A stretch of DNA of 64,000 nucleotides from Serinus canaria (taxonomy: Eukaryota; Chordata; Aves; Passeriformes; Fringillidae), in assembly GCF_022539315.1 (NCBI RefSeq), contig NC_066333.1, positions 6,457,501 through 6,521,500 on the forward strand. The letters are read 5' to 3'. The notes beneath the pieces were generated by a model. It did no database searches and had not been told where the DNA came from. It saw only the letters and a program-made list of their open reading frames with translations. Both the position numbers and the translations under genes were made by a program. This document shows positions 50,303 to 61,726 of this stretch, piece by piece (position 1 is the first letter of the stretch; each line of letters starts with the position of its first letter).

Positions 50303-52743
50303 ATGTGGCTCAAAAAATTTGTGAGACAGGAATTTTCATCTGTTTTTCACTGTCTGGTCTATGGGTTAGAGCAAGACAGATAACTTCCAGTGAAAGTAAA
50401 ATTTTGATAAAAATGACTATCTCATTTAAAGAAAAAAAAAAAAGATAAAACACAGAAACCATGTGGGGAAAGATTTTAAAGCTGATGGAATACTTTGTTT
50501 ATTTTTAAACAATAGTGGTTTCAGAAGTGTGAAAGAATTGGTCTATTTTGTTGGTTTTTCTCAGTTATTTTTCTTAAACTTGTTTAGAATTAACACTTTT
50601 TTTTAGAAAAAGAAGCATTTGACAATCTCAGTGTTAACCCAAACTATTTTTTTTCCTTATCTGTCACGTAAGTTTTGTCTTGTTTCTCTTGATTCCATCC
50701 TCATCCTGAGATAACTCGTGCTGGAGGCTCTGTGCCCCCACCCCAGGGCTGTGCCACAGCCATAGTCAGGACTTCTCTTTCTTTTGTGCCTGAAACAGGC
50801 TGGGCAGTGATGAATCCAGACAAGTACTGCTGCTTTTATTGTGCAGCTACACGGGCAAAAAGCAGCTCTCAGGATGATAAACAGCCCAAGGCATCTGCCC
50901 TGCAGGTCACCTTGAAGGGACGCCTTGTCATCCAGGCTGTGCTGTCAGCCTTGGACATGAGCATTAATGCCAGCCCAGGTTGAACTTGGTGCCTGTTCAG
51001 GCTTTTCCTGCTTGCATCTCTCAGATGTCCTTGTGGGTGAACTAAGGCTCACTATCAAAGAGAAAACAGGGTCGTGGCTTTCACCTGCTGAAGCATTTGT
51101 GAGTTTTTGGAATGGAACAAAGAAGCTATTATAGATGGAGAGAGGGACAGCCAAACAGTGTGGGGAGGAATGTACTGACAGAGGAAATGAAATGACTTTC
51201 CTCTGCTTTTCTAATGTGTGGATTGAAGTAGCCAAAATCTTCAGTGTGGGAGATTCCCTATGATTATACCATGTGGAAGGTGGCTGCAAGATAATACTGT
51301 TTTCTTTGCTTATGAATGATTCCTTTATTTTTGTACAGGAGCAAAGGAAAATTGCGAGCAGAATTTTGCTACCAAAAGTCCTGGCAACGCTGCCTAAGCT
51401 ACTATGCTTCCCATGGAGTTAAAACAGTAGAAGTTTTAATTCCCAATGAAAATTAATGAGGCATAGCAGGTGCTTTCGAAAATTTTATCCATATGGGGAA
51501 AAAATTAATCTTGTGTTTCCTAGGAATGAATTAAACCCAAACTTTTTAGGACTGGGTTGGGTTTTGTTTGTTTTCTGTGACCCAGAGAGTAAGAAAGCCA
51601 TCTTCAGATTTTTCTGCATGTGATTCACTTCTGAAATAAAGTGGGGCTGTCATCTTTTTAGTGATGAGTACCACTGGAATCATCAAGTATTTCTCAGCAA
51701 TCTGCACCATTTTTTAGGAGGGTAGAAAGATGAAAGCGTTTGATCAACTAATTAAAACCAGATAAAGTCACAGAAGCAAGACAAAAATGTTACTCTTGCA
51801 ATTCTGCTGCAATCTCTGTCTCCACTCCTCCCCTTCCCAGCAGAGCTAAAAGCAGAGGACTTGGCTCGTCCCACTCCTGCCTAGGGCTCTGTGTTGGCAT
51901 ATGCATATGTTTAGGAAGATCTCGTGGTTCAAGCTTGTATTTGGCCTCCATCCAGATACAAGTAAAAAAATTCTTGAGAAGATCGTTGCATGGGGTTGTT
52001 GCAGGGAGCATAATTTCTGAGAAACTTTGCAGTTTCTCACTCCCTTGAAGTACTTGTCCTTTCTGCTGCAGGCTCTGGCAGGTTTTTCCCAAGGGGAGGA
52101 ATTTTGTCTTTTTCACCTGCCGGGCTCCCACCTCTTCAGTTCCTTCACTGATGGCAGATGCAGAGCTCATTCTTCTTTTTCCCCACACCCATACCAGTCC
52201 CCCCTTAGTGTCCTTTCCACCTGACTGTCCTTTCTGTGGCTAAGGTGCCCTCCTGCAGACTGCTGTCATTTTGGGGAAATGCCCTGCTCTTCCTTGCACA
52301 TTTTCCCCCTGAAATCTCTCTGTCACTTGGCCATTAAATTTACCCTGGTACCTCCTACTACCCAGGTGTCTTATTTGCTAAAATGCCCTGAAAGCTCTCC
52401 TTTGGATGCTTTTTTTACCTTTTGGGTACATTTTGAAGCCAGAATTCTGTCTTCTCACCCCAGAACTGGAGTAGAGATGAGTGAGAAGTGCAGGTTCCCA
52501 AGCACGTTAATAACAAGTGGGAGCAGGCTGGGAGAGGATGGAGGTTCTGCCTGAGCAGCAGAGCTCCAGGCTTTGGAAGGAGACTCCCTGATCTGTTGCT
52601 GCTGCCTTCTGGCTTCTCAGCTGTGCTGGGCAGAGCTGTGGTGAGGTTCCATCTGCCCACAATGCCATGGTGGTTTCCTCTTCCACCCTCTCAAAATATG
52701 GTCCATGGAGTTCTCATCACCTTGCAGACTCAGTCTGCACACC

Positions 52744-53175
52744 TGATGCCTTGAGAGGCTACCTAGGACACAGGCTAGGCAGTGTTAAAGGAATAAAGAA
52801 GGGATTTATTAAAAGGCCTTCACAGGATGCTCCTTGGGCTGTGCAAGAGCCTGGCCACAGCTCCACCCAAGGTGGATGAGATTTCACACTTTTATAAGTT
52901 TTGGTCCATTTCCTTATTGGGGTTAATTGTCCAGTTCCAGCTGCAGGTGATGCAGTCCCATCCTCCCAGATTGCTCTCCTCTGCTTGCTGTTGTTTGCAC
53001 TTTTTGGGCCTGAAGCTGCAATGGTGTCCTTAGTTCTGAAAAAGGATTGTTTTGTGTGACTGAGCTGTGAGGAGAACTTGCTGACACTCTATGTGAAGTT
53101 CAGAGTTCTGTACTAATGCAGTGGAGAATCTGGAAAATACGAAAGCTAAAGCTGGGTTCCTCCATGGCACTGGAC
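52744..53175 (-). mobile_element. Solo LTR-like block of an endogenous retrovirus
   Basis: The block reading GGGATTTATTAAAAGGCCTT, GCAAGAGCCTGGCCA, TTTATAAGTTTTGGTCCATT and GGGGTTAATTGTCCA closely resembles an LTR that I recall as common in songbird genomes. On the minus strand it contains an AATAAA signal followed by a short downstream segment ending in ...GGCATCA, as expected for the R-U5 end of an LTR, so the minus orientation is preferred. TG at 52744 and CA at 53174-53175 are candidate termini, but no convincing flanking direct repeat was found and both ends are uncertain. No gag, pol or env reading frame is next to it, so it would be a solo LTR. No functional viral sequence is present. 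Confidence 0.5.
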
Positions 53176-56100
53176 ACCCATTTTTGAGTACTTTGCTGGA
53201 GAGAGCTTGGGTCACTCAGGAGTTCTGTCTTCAGCACAAGTTTGACTGCCTTGACTTGGGGTCTGGAATCACTGCTTTCAAAACATCACTGTAAAAGAAC
53301 AGGGGATTTGCCAGTTGTCCCAGCACCTCAGTCAAAAATCTGAAACCTTAAATTGTTTAATCTGGCATTCCTAGCTTCGTAATGACTGAAAAGAAAAAAA
53401 AATCTTATATTTCTATTTTTTCCTTCCTAAACATTACAAAAAAGTTTCTGTTTTTGGCAGAGATTTTGTGGGCTATCTTTCAGGGCAAAATACTGGGGTT
53501 TGAGTAGGGGATTCTAATGGAAAAGCTGAGCAACAAATTTACACAAGGTTCTTCTTAATTGTAGAAGCCAAAAGCTCTTCCAGATGTCTGTCAGCCCTGC
53601 ATGCTAGATGCTGCCATCACTGGTTTTAATAAAAGCTCATATTCAGCAAACTTTATTACTGATTTACTGTACACTGCTTAAGCCAGAAAATGTTTTTTCT
53701 CTAAAAAGAAAACAAAGACCTGATATTTTCATCAGTTGCACTCCAGCATGTCATTTACTGTGTTAAATACCAGCCCTGTTCCATTTTTTGACTGTTTTCT
53801 GTAGCTTGCCATCATTAAAACTGGAATTTCAGAAACTCTTGTCAAGAAGTCCATAGGCAAGAAATGCACATGAATAAATCAGTAAATGGTGCGTGCAAAA
53901 CAGGCAAAGCCACTAACAGCACTCAGATGTGACATGCACAGCCAGCCAGGCAGTTCTGTGAAAAGTTACCTGTTTGTACATGCAGCTAACACAGACTTAA
54001 ACCAAAATGAGAGCTGAAAAAACAGGGAAATGTGATGTGACTTAGTGAATACAAAAGTGAACAGAACAAACCAGTAGGAAAACCATCAGGCAGAGAGTAG
54101 CTAATGAAATCTCTGAACAATGATGTAATTAAAGGGCATTAATCACTATAAAAGATCATTTCCCTTTAAACATCTGCTCCTGTTCACTTGGCAACAGCCT
54201 GGGCAGTGTCATGAGTGATGGGGGTTTGGATTATGCTGAAGGGCATGTGTTATCTGAGAAACAAGGTGGAACAGCCCCAGCTTGACAGGATCTGGGGCAG
54301 CAGTGCTTTCCCTCAGTTCAGGGACAGCACTGGGGAAGCGAGGGGAAAAGAAATGAGATGGTGCTCAGAGTGGAAAGGAAAAGCTTGTATGAAATGGAAC
54401 CCCACCTTCTCAGCCATGCAGACAAAATTTCATTGGGTGCTAGTGGATTTGAATAAACTAATTCCTTAAATCCTCTGGGGAAAAAAAAGCCCCTGCCCAC
54501 CCTGCTGTATTCAGAGAGCCTTAGGAGCCACAGCTTGTGCCTTGTTCTGCCCCACTGAGAAGCACCCAGAATTCTCCCTGAGCCCTTTCTCTGTGGCAGC
54601 CTGGCTGTGCCAGCAAGAGAGTGCTGGCTTTTCTGGAGGAAAAGCTCTGGCACAAGTTCAGTGTGCAGGAGAAGGGTTGTGACCACCCCTTACTGCCCTG
54701 CAGTGCTTTGGTACAGATGGAGCAGAACGTCCTGCAGTGCTGAGTGAAGCCTCTCATGAGCTCTGTTCTGAGATGAGTGAGGAGTCGTGGATTGTTGTTC
54801 CAGCTCTGGGCTGTGTCCCCTGGGTAGGATTTTCTATACCTGGGGACTGTTTTTTGTATTCTTGCCCACATCTGCCTCCTTGCTGCATTCCCACGCCGTT
54901 GGTGGAGTGGGCACTGGCTGGGGGCACAGCTGGGGGCTCTGTGCTTCTGCATTTTCACTTTGTCTGTATCTAAGGCAGGGAGGGAGCCAGCTGTGCTCCT
55001 CTTACAAGGACACATCTGAAGGGGATCCCTTTGAGACCCACTAGCAACAAAGGTGCAGCTGCAGAGCAAGGCTGATTTTTATGCTGCTCTGGTTTCCTTA
55101 GCAGATGTGAAGCAGGTAGCACTTGGGGACAAAGGGATGACACAAGTGCTGGATCCAGAGCATTTCTACCACACTGGTCATTCATAGGATCTCCTCCATG
55201 GCACTTGGGAAGCCTTTACCAGCCTCTGGAATTGAGGCTGTGTTGGTGATGGCATACCCACATGGATTTCCAAGGGAGGCAGACAGATCCCACCTGGAGA
55301 GAGGGGCACTGGGGTTGTGGGCACTGTACCTGGTTATGCCTCTTCATTTCTGCCTATTTTTGGTAGTTCTGTGAATTCACAGAGGGTTCATGTTTTTTCT
55401 GTCTGGGCAGCTGTCAGGTGAGAAAGTGAAAATGAATTTAGCTTTGGTTTTGCTGTTTAGTTACAGATGAAATGATCTGATTTGTGCTTGTTCTTAACAA
55501 TGCTTGTCCTCCTTCACAGGCTTTGTAAAAGGGATTGGGGAGGTTCAGAGAAAAAGTATGTGGTTTTCTGTTTCTCAAAGCTGGTAAAGCCATACAGGGG
55601 TATTTAAACAGAAAATCAAAACAAGCCCCTTGGCTTCTCCCAGAAGCACACAGATTGGTATTGCAGAAGCCTGATGATTTCAGCTTTCTGTGCTGCTCTC
55701 TGTAGCCCTGGGATGTTCTAGGTGTGCTGTGGGTTGTTAGCAGCCAGGTGCTGCCTGCCTAGTCCAGCTGGAGGTGCCAGCCTGGGAGCAGGGAGGTGCC
55801 AGCTGCCTTGGCAGGCACGTTCAGTGATGAGGGAAGGGAGCCTGAGCGAGCTGCAGCCAGGATCCACTCACCACCAAACTCCCTCTCCCCCATCAGCTCT
55901 TGCTCAGGCCCTGCTCTGTCCAAGAGCACAGTTATGCCTTCTCCTAATAGCTCTAATTCCACCCAGTGAATTCAGGGAACTGAGCTAAGGTTGTGCTCTG
56001 TGTGGCCACAGAAAGCAAAGAACAGCACAGAATCTTTGAGTTCTCTGTTCATCATCTGTTCTGGGCTTGAACCAAAAGCTGCAGGTTTTGTCTTGGAAAA

Positions 56101-57191
56101 TCCAAACAGGTTTCCCTTGCATTGTGTGTATTTAAAAAAGAAATAAAGACAATTAGTTGAGAAATTTAGCTCCAGGTTTTCTTTGCCCAGTGGGTTCTTC
56201 AGTTTAGATGCAGGCAATGGTTGCACAGGGAGCAAGGAGAGAACGTGATGGGAGTAAAGGTTTCAAGGAATCCTGCCTTGCATAAAAGGAGTTGTGCAGG
56301 TGTCAGATGTACCAGACCTTATTGTACTCACCCCATTGCCTTCACCAAAACTTGCAGACATAGGTGTGTAAATCTGTGCACTTAATGACATATTTTGTAC
56401 CCATCCAACTCTTCCAAGGGAAGCAAGCAGCTGAATGGGTCTGTAGCTGCAGGCAGGCACATGAATTGAAAATGGTGGTGTGTACAGGAATAGACCTATT
56501 GATTTTATACATGAGCTCTGAAATAAGGATTTAGCCCTTGTTTCTGGGATGTAGTGCAGAGGTTGTAAGCTTTCCTGGTGGTGCAGGTCATGTGCACACC
56601 TGAAGAATTGTGTTTTTCCTCAGAGGTGCAAGTCCTAGATGTCGTTAATTTGAAGTTTTTGGTTGCATCAGAGAAGGTTTCTCCTGTGAAAGGGACTGTC
56701 CTTGTATCACTGCCACCTAATGGCCAGGACATTGTAGTGGGGTGCCTGGTTTGGGTGTCCCCTGGAAAACTGATCCTGTCACCAGGCCTGACTTTATTAC
56801 CTTGTAAGACTCGATAATGATCTTAACTGCCCTCAGCTTCATTTCAGCCTGTTACAGTCTGTTCTGCAGCCTCACTGGACACTGCTGTGTGCATTCTTGC
56901 TTTGATGGCATATGAGAGATCTGGAATTTTGTTTTTGTGTGGCAAAATCCAGGCAGAAAGGGAAATCGTTAATCAGATGGGTGTAATCTCCAAGGAAGCA
57001 AGTACTGCATTTTAATTCAGCATTTCCCTTTGATGAAAACTTTAGTGAATGTTATTATGTGGAATTTATATGAAGCCTGGGTTTAGGTAATCAGCTTTAA
57101 TATTTATACTCTTAGGGAAAAAAAAAATTGAATCATTAGTAAGCATGCATAATTAATGAATAAATTGTATTTTTCCTTTGTTTTCCTTCAG

Positions 57192-57310
57192 GTATAAGGA
57201 AATGCTAGATCTAGTGATATCACCCAGTCTGACTGTAAATAGAGAGTGCCCTGACAGACTGAAGCTTAACCTTTCTCACATTTATGCCACGGCTCCAGAT
57301 GACATAGAAG
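57192..57310 (+). CDS. EYA2: EYA2 exon 2: first coding exon (start codon at 57202)
   Basis: The acceptor is TTTTCCTTCAG|GTATAAGG and the donor is GAAG|GTAGGC. ATG at 57202 opens a frame of 36 codons plus one base (phase 1 out), beginning MLDLVISPSLTVN and ending ATAPDDIE. The start MLDLVISPSLTVN closely matches the EYA2 N-terminus, which I recall in mammals as MVELVISPSLTVNSDC. The segment length up to the split Gly (37 residues) also agrees, separating EYA2 from EYA1, EYA3 and EYA4. EYA proteins are SIX-dependent transcriptional coactivators with a C-terminal haloacid-dehalogenase-type tyrosine phosphatase domain; this exon opens the N-terminal activation region and has no catalytic residues. 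The start context has G at -3 but C at +4, so it is only moderate. The donor is weak at +4 and +6. Confidence 0.88.
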
Positions 57311-59179
57311 GTAGGCTGCTCTTCTGCTTGCTGTTTGCTGCTTTAACATAAAGTAAAGAATATGTGTTACCAAAGGGAGCTGGCCACTGCAAGGCCTCTG
57401 CTTCTGGCAGGTAGGTCTACAGGGTAGTGAGCAACTGGGATTTTTCAGGGTTTTCTTTTTTTTCCTTTGTATACTCCCCCAGTTGTGGTTGAATCCTTTA
57501 GTTCCACAATGGCTTGAATGCAAGTGGAATAGAAAGATTCCATATGTAAATATATATCTGTGTATGGTTGGTGCCTGCATTTACACACATACCTAGGTAG
57601 GTTTTTGTTCCACTGGAAGAATTGCAGGTGTAAACTGTATTTTGTGTAAACCTGGTCGTTTTTGCTGGAGCCCCAGTGGGAGTGTGAACGTGAGCCCTGG
57701 GCTTTGGTGGCTGTGCTGCTGATGTTGAGGTGGGGGCTGTGGGGGTTCCCAGGCCCAGAAATAAATTGAGCAGCCTGAAAACTTCCTGCCAAAGCAGCTC
57801 TGTGCCCCATTTTGCATCGCTCTGAGACCACTGCTGCCATCCCCTAATGGTTAGCCCTGCTGGCCTCTGCTCTGGAGTTTCACATTTGGCAGGTACCAGG
57901 GACGAATTCTTTCAGTGGTTGAGGCTCTGATGGAAATTTATCTGCTCTCCTCCTTCTCCCCCCTGCCCCATCGTACTGTTCAAGTGAAGGAAACAGAAGA
58001 ATGTTAAATCTGCTAAAAAAATTATTGGCAAGTGATGCAGCTGAACTAGTTCTTGCTAGTACAATCCCAGCTATTGTTTGCTGCGGTCAGGATCTGTCAG
58101 CCTTCCTGTTAGAGGGGAGGTGGGAAAAGGCACTGGCTATTATGTTTTAGTAGTATGTTTAACCCTTCATTTAGAGGCTCTTAGAAGGCCAGGAGAGGTT
58201 CTGTTTGCATGTTTGCTCAGGCATTAGGAATTGCATGGTTAAATCACGCCCATGGTGGCTGCCTGTTTACAAGAGCAGCAGAAGGAATAACAGCCTAAAG
58301 GAAACATCCTTCTGAGTGGTCCTGTTTGCAGAAGAGATTAGAGCTAGAAATGATTTTTAGATACATCATTTTGTAAAATTCTTGATGCAGGGACTGTTTT
58401 TTGTTATGTGGTATCAATAAGAGCCAGCACAGGAGCTACTGTTGGACACCTCTTTGCCAGTGGCAGCTTACGTTGATTTGTTTCTTATAGAAATAATATG
58501 GTGTTTTTGCTGCAGAGTGATCCCCTGTGCTACCAAGATTGTGCTCTTTCCCTTGAAAATACTTGTGGTTAATCTGAAGAACAGGAAAATACTTGTGTGT
58601 TTGACAATTCTCAGGCTGACAGAGCTCTTCATGTAATAAATACACACAAATTTATGCTCTGTATTACACATAAAATATTAAATTTAGCCAGTCTAGTCAT
58701 AGTACTTACTCATTTAGATGTCCATGAAGCTGTCTGGTCTGTTGTTTTCATGGGTGCTTGTCATGAGATGTGCAGTTTTATCAATATAATTTTCAATGTA
58801 ATTGAAATATTATATATATAATGTATTATTTGCACATTTTGCCTGTAGGATCAACTTTGCCTTTTCTTGTCAGTGACAGCAGCAGATTGCATATTCACAC
58901 ACAGTAAATTCCTACTCTGCATTCTTGGCAAATTTATTTACTCTGTACCAAAATAAAAATTTGATGCTGTGGGGTTTTTCAAAGAGAAAAGAAATGAGGC
59001 TTGTGCTCAAACTGTTCTGCTGGGTTTTTGATATAAAAGACATTAAGAATTAAAGAAATGAATTGTGAAATGTTTGTTTTTTCAGTGCAGTTCTCTTTGG
59101 TAATGAGGGACAGACAGAAATGGTGTAATTCTTGTTTTCATAGTCTGAAAATCTAATTTTCTAAACTGTTGTCTTTCAG
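57311..59179 (+). other. EYA2: EYA2 intron 2 (1869 bp)
   Basis: The intron is bounded by GTAGGC and TTGTCTTTCAG. No mobile element, RNA gene or additional exon is recognised. The short (TA) stretch near 58.80-58.82 kb and the minus-strand open frames near 57.3-57.8 kb show no family resemblance. Confidence 0.8.
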
Positions 59180-59224
59180 GTAAGTCAAAGCAAACTTTTC
59201 ATAGTGAGTTTGAAGGTGACTCAG
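59180..59224 (+). CDS. EYA2: EYA2 exon 3: 45-nt in-frame microexon
   Basis: The acceptor CTGTTGTCTTTCAG and the donor TCAG|GTAAGC enclose exactly 45 bases. Entering in phase 1 it completes the Gly begun in exon 2 and encodes KSKQTFHSEFEGDS, leaving again in phase 1. Inclusion or skipping therefore does not alter the downstream frame. The peptide is charged and polar and contains no known motif; it would extend the N-terminal activation region by 15 residues (about 37-52). I do not recognise this segment in the mammalian EYA2 isoform I remember, so it may be lineage- or isoform-specific. The exon begins GTAAGT, itself a splice-donor consensus. The exon call rests on phase continuity and strong flanking splice sites, not on homology. 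Confidence 0.68.
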
Positions 59225-60931
59225 GTAAGCCCAGTTTTGGTTTTAAACTCAGTCTTTTTTCTGTGGATGTGTAAGTGAATAGATACATGTGTATAACATT
59301 ATCCTTTGTCAAAATATGTGCATTTTTATAACACTGTCCTTTGTCAGTATTTTGAACTAAACCTCTCTGCCTGTTGCTTGGGAAATAAGTTACTGTACCA
59401 CATTTTATAGGTACAGAAAGCAGGGTAAGGTTGCAGGTGGGTTTTACTTTTTAAGGTGTGGGAGGGCTACAGGAGTTTGAAGAGTCTTTCTGGTTTTGTT
59501 TCTGTCAGTGATTAAGGTGATCCTGTTAGTGATTATGCCTGTAGAGGTTACACCATTAATTACGTAAATTAACACTCTAAAAAAAGAATGATACCTAGTA
59601 ATTAGTATTTTACTAAAGATTCATAATGATACAATTTTTATTAAAATTGAGTCTAAAAAGTTACCAGATGAAATGGCAGTGTTTTTAAAAATAGTTTGAC
59701 GATCAAGCAATGTAAAATGCTGTGAAAAAGGGTTGTGTGTGAAAAACAAATTCAAGAGAGATTTAAATGAGGAGGAGCCAGCATTTCCGCTGAGAGCATG
59801 TTGGATCTTTTTGGTCATTCTGTCCATGTTTACAGCACAAGTTACCCAAACCCATAGAACTGTTGGCATGCACTTACCCTTTATCTGTGCTTGCCTATTT
59901 CATTGAGTGAAAAATGGTCTCAATGTTTAATTTGCCAGCTGAGCAGTGTCTGCACAAAGGAGGTTGTGCTGCTCTGGTCACTGGAGTGGCTGGAGGAGCC
60001 GTGTGCAGGGAGCCTGGTGTGTGCATTGATGCAGCCAGCAGACACACAGCCTGCATCAGTTGTGCCTTGTCATTATTGATGGTTGTGAGAGAGTTTTGGC
60101 ATTTGTAGTGCTGAATTAATCACAGCTCCAGCCAGGAACCGTGGAGCAAAGTTTGGATGGCACTGTGGAGGCAACCTGCAAAATGTACATGGTGGTATTT
60201 TGGGATGACATTTTTAGTACAACTTGCAGGTTTTAATTTAGCTTTGTTTGTTTGTTTTTAGTTTTTAATTCTGTAAATGTAAATTTATCTCTGAATAAAG
60301 CTGGTAGCACATTTTTCTTTGGTAGTGTTACAGCACACAGTTGTTTGGTCCATTAGGAGGCATCTTGCACATATAACTTGAATGACAGATTTTCTACTGA
60401 TGTAATTTTTTGATTGCTGGTAGTTCAATAAGGTATGCTATAGTTAACTCACAAATTCAAATTAAGGAGATTTATGATGTTGTAATTTTAATATTTACTA
60501 TTATTTGATACATTTTAATGGACATTAAAGAAAGTGAGTCATGGTCTAGGAGAGTACCAAAAAAAGCAAAAGATCAAAATGTACAGTGAGCTTAAATCAC
60601 TTCAGCAATCGTAGTATTGGCTTTTATAGCCTTTAGATATGAGTCATTGCTTCAAAGCCCAGCTTCATGACTGATATCAGTCCCATGAGAAGAAGAAACT
60701 GGTAGTTCAATCAACTGGTATCACCCTCAATTAAAAACTAAATCTATATTTGTTGTTAAGCAGAGAATATCTTTCTTACCTACCTCAGCCTGGGAATAGT
60801 AACTAAAAAATAAAAAGTCTTTTGATTCCTGTCTATTTTTCTCAAACCAGCAGTGGCAAAAACAATTGTATCAGCTTGGCCACAGAGGAGAACACAATGA
60901 AAATCTAAGACCCTTTAATTTTGTTTTCCAG
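59225..60931 (+). other. EYA2: EYA2 intron 3 (1707 bp)
   Basis: The intron is bounded by GTAAGC and TTTGTTTTCCAG. It contains a short imperfect tandem duplication near 59.29-59.35 kb and is otherwise AT-rich unique sequence. No further exon is evident. Confidence 0.75.
59292..59353. repeat. Imperfect tandem duplication, about 30 bp x 2
   Basis: TATAACATTATCCTTTGTCA and TATAACACTGTCCTTTGTCA occur one after the other, each followed by a similar AT-rich tail. It is an old local duplication inside intron 3. Confidence 0.7.
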
Positions 60932-60980
60932 GCAGCAGCAAAGCAGCACCGCAGTGTCCTCTCCATCTGTACACCACAAA
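60932..60980 (+). CDS. EYA2: EYA2 exon 4: 49-nt coding exon
   Basis: The acceptor TTAATTTTGTTTTCCAG and the donor ACAAA|GTGAGTG enclose 49 bases. Entering in phase 1, it reads GSSKAAPQCPLHLYTT plus the first two bases of a Lys codon and leaves in phase 2. That is exactly what the next exon needs. The PQ-(C/S)-P-LYxxK pattern just before a YPHI motif corresponds to the PQLYPSKPYPHI-type segment of EYA1/EYA4 as I recall it, which supports homology as well as phase. Because 49 is not a multiple of three, skipping this exon alone would shift the frame. It belongs to the N-terminal activation region. Confidence 0.8.
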
Positions 60981-61583
60981 GTGAGTGCTGGTGCCAAGTG
61001 CTGTAATTTAAAATCCCTGTTTTGCTGAACAGCCATTTTGTGCAGACTTCTGTCACCTTAAAAAACATCTGCCCTAAGCCCATCCACCTGTTCCCCCACA
61101 CGTCTCTGGCACAGGGAAGTAGCTGGTTCTTAATCTGCTTGGATATGGAGTGAAATAAGGTTTGAGGTACTGTGAGCTGTGTCTTTGTACCCCAGGGTAT
61201 CCAAACCTTATCAGCTTGAATATTGTTGTGTTTATGAGTAACCACAGAGGGGATGTGTCGAAATGTCTGAGGTTTCCCATCTCACTCGCTTGTTCGGCAA
61301 ACTCAAAATGAAACATGAAAAATCAGTGTTGATTTGATTTGATTTATTTTAACTTGCATGTATTTTGCACTGTCTTAAAGTCACCATGCATTTAGGTGGC
61401 TTAATCTGATAGCTCATAAAACAAACTTCTGCTTCAGTCCACTCAATTCCAAGTTCCCAAAACATTCAGCATCCTGTGTTGAATGTTATTTTACCAAGAT
61501 GTCTAGAGCTCTTCTGCTTGTGCTGTAGAAGACCACGTGCAGTAACTATTGCCTTAAACTCTCTGTTTTCTTGTTCTGCACAG
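60981..61583 (+). other. EYA2: EYA2 intron 4 (603 bp)
   Basis: This is the shortest intron seen here, bounded by GTGAGT and TTGTTCTGCACAG. Near 61.33 kb it has a small (TTGAT)n run. The minus-strand open frames across it have no recognised product. Confidence 0.8.
61329..61345. repeat. TTGAT/GATTT pentanucleotide run
   Basis: About three tandem TTGAT units, a minor simple repeat inside intron 4. Confidence 0.7.
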
Positions 61584-61726
61584 ACATTATCCCCACATAG
61601 TGACAGTCCCGTCCTTCCCCACGATGGCAGCCTACGGGCAGGCTCAGTACAGCACAGGAATCCAGCAGGCTGCTGCCTACACTGCCTATCCCCCCCCAGG
61701 GCAGCCCTACGGAATCCCCTCCTACA
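61584..61726 (+). CDS. EYA2: EYA2 exon 5: start of the conserved tyrosine-rich activation region
   Basis: The acceptor TTCTGCACAG and the donor TCCTACA|GTGAGT enclose 143 bases. After completing the split Lys it reads [47 protein letters not shown] and leaves in phase 1. The MAAYGQ(T/A)QYS(A/T)GIQQ and YTAYPPP...YGIPSY motifs are diagnostic: they follow mammalian EYA2 ([24 protein letters not shown]) much more closely than EYA1 or EYA4. In the family this Pro/Ser/Thr/Tyr-rich segment belongs to the transactivation domain. The internal Met (61624) is codon 82 of the four-exon frame and has a strong start context (A at -3, G at +4). The next exon, expected to begin by completing Ser and then IKTE, is not in the window. 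Confidence 0.95.

Larger units (their letters stand above)
20512..57191 (+). other. EYA2: EYA2 intron 1 (about 36.7 kb)
   Basis: The region runs from the CpG-island donor to the acceptor TTCCTTCAG in front of the first coding exon. No coding exon is recognisable. Its first 14 kb are AT-rich, nearly free of recognisable transposons and look like typical regulatory intron of a developmental gene, though no individual enhancer can be named by eye. The second half holds MIR relics, a CR1 fragment, palindromes, an AT microsatellite, poly-T and purine-rich tracts and an LTR-like block, each listed separately. Cryptic exon-like pairs of splice sites occur (see findings) but lack independent support. 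Confidence 0.55.
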
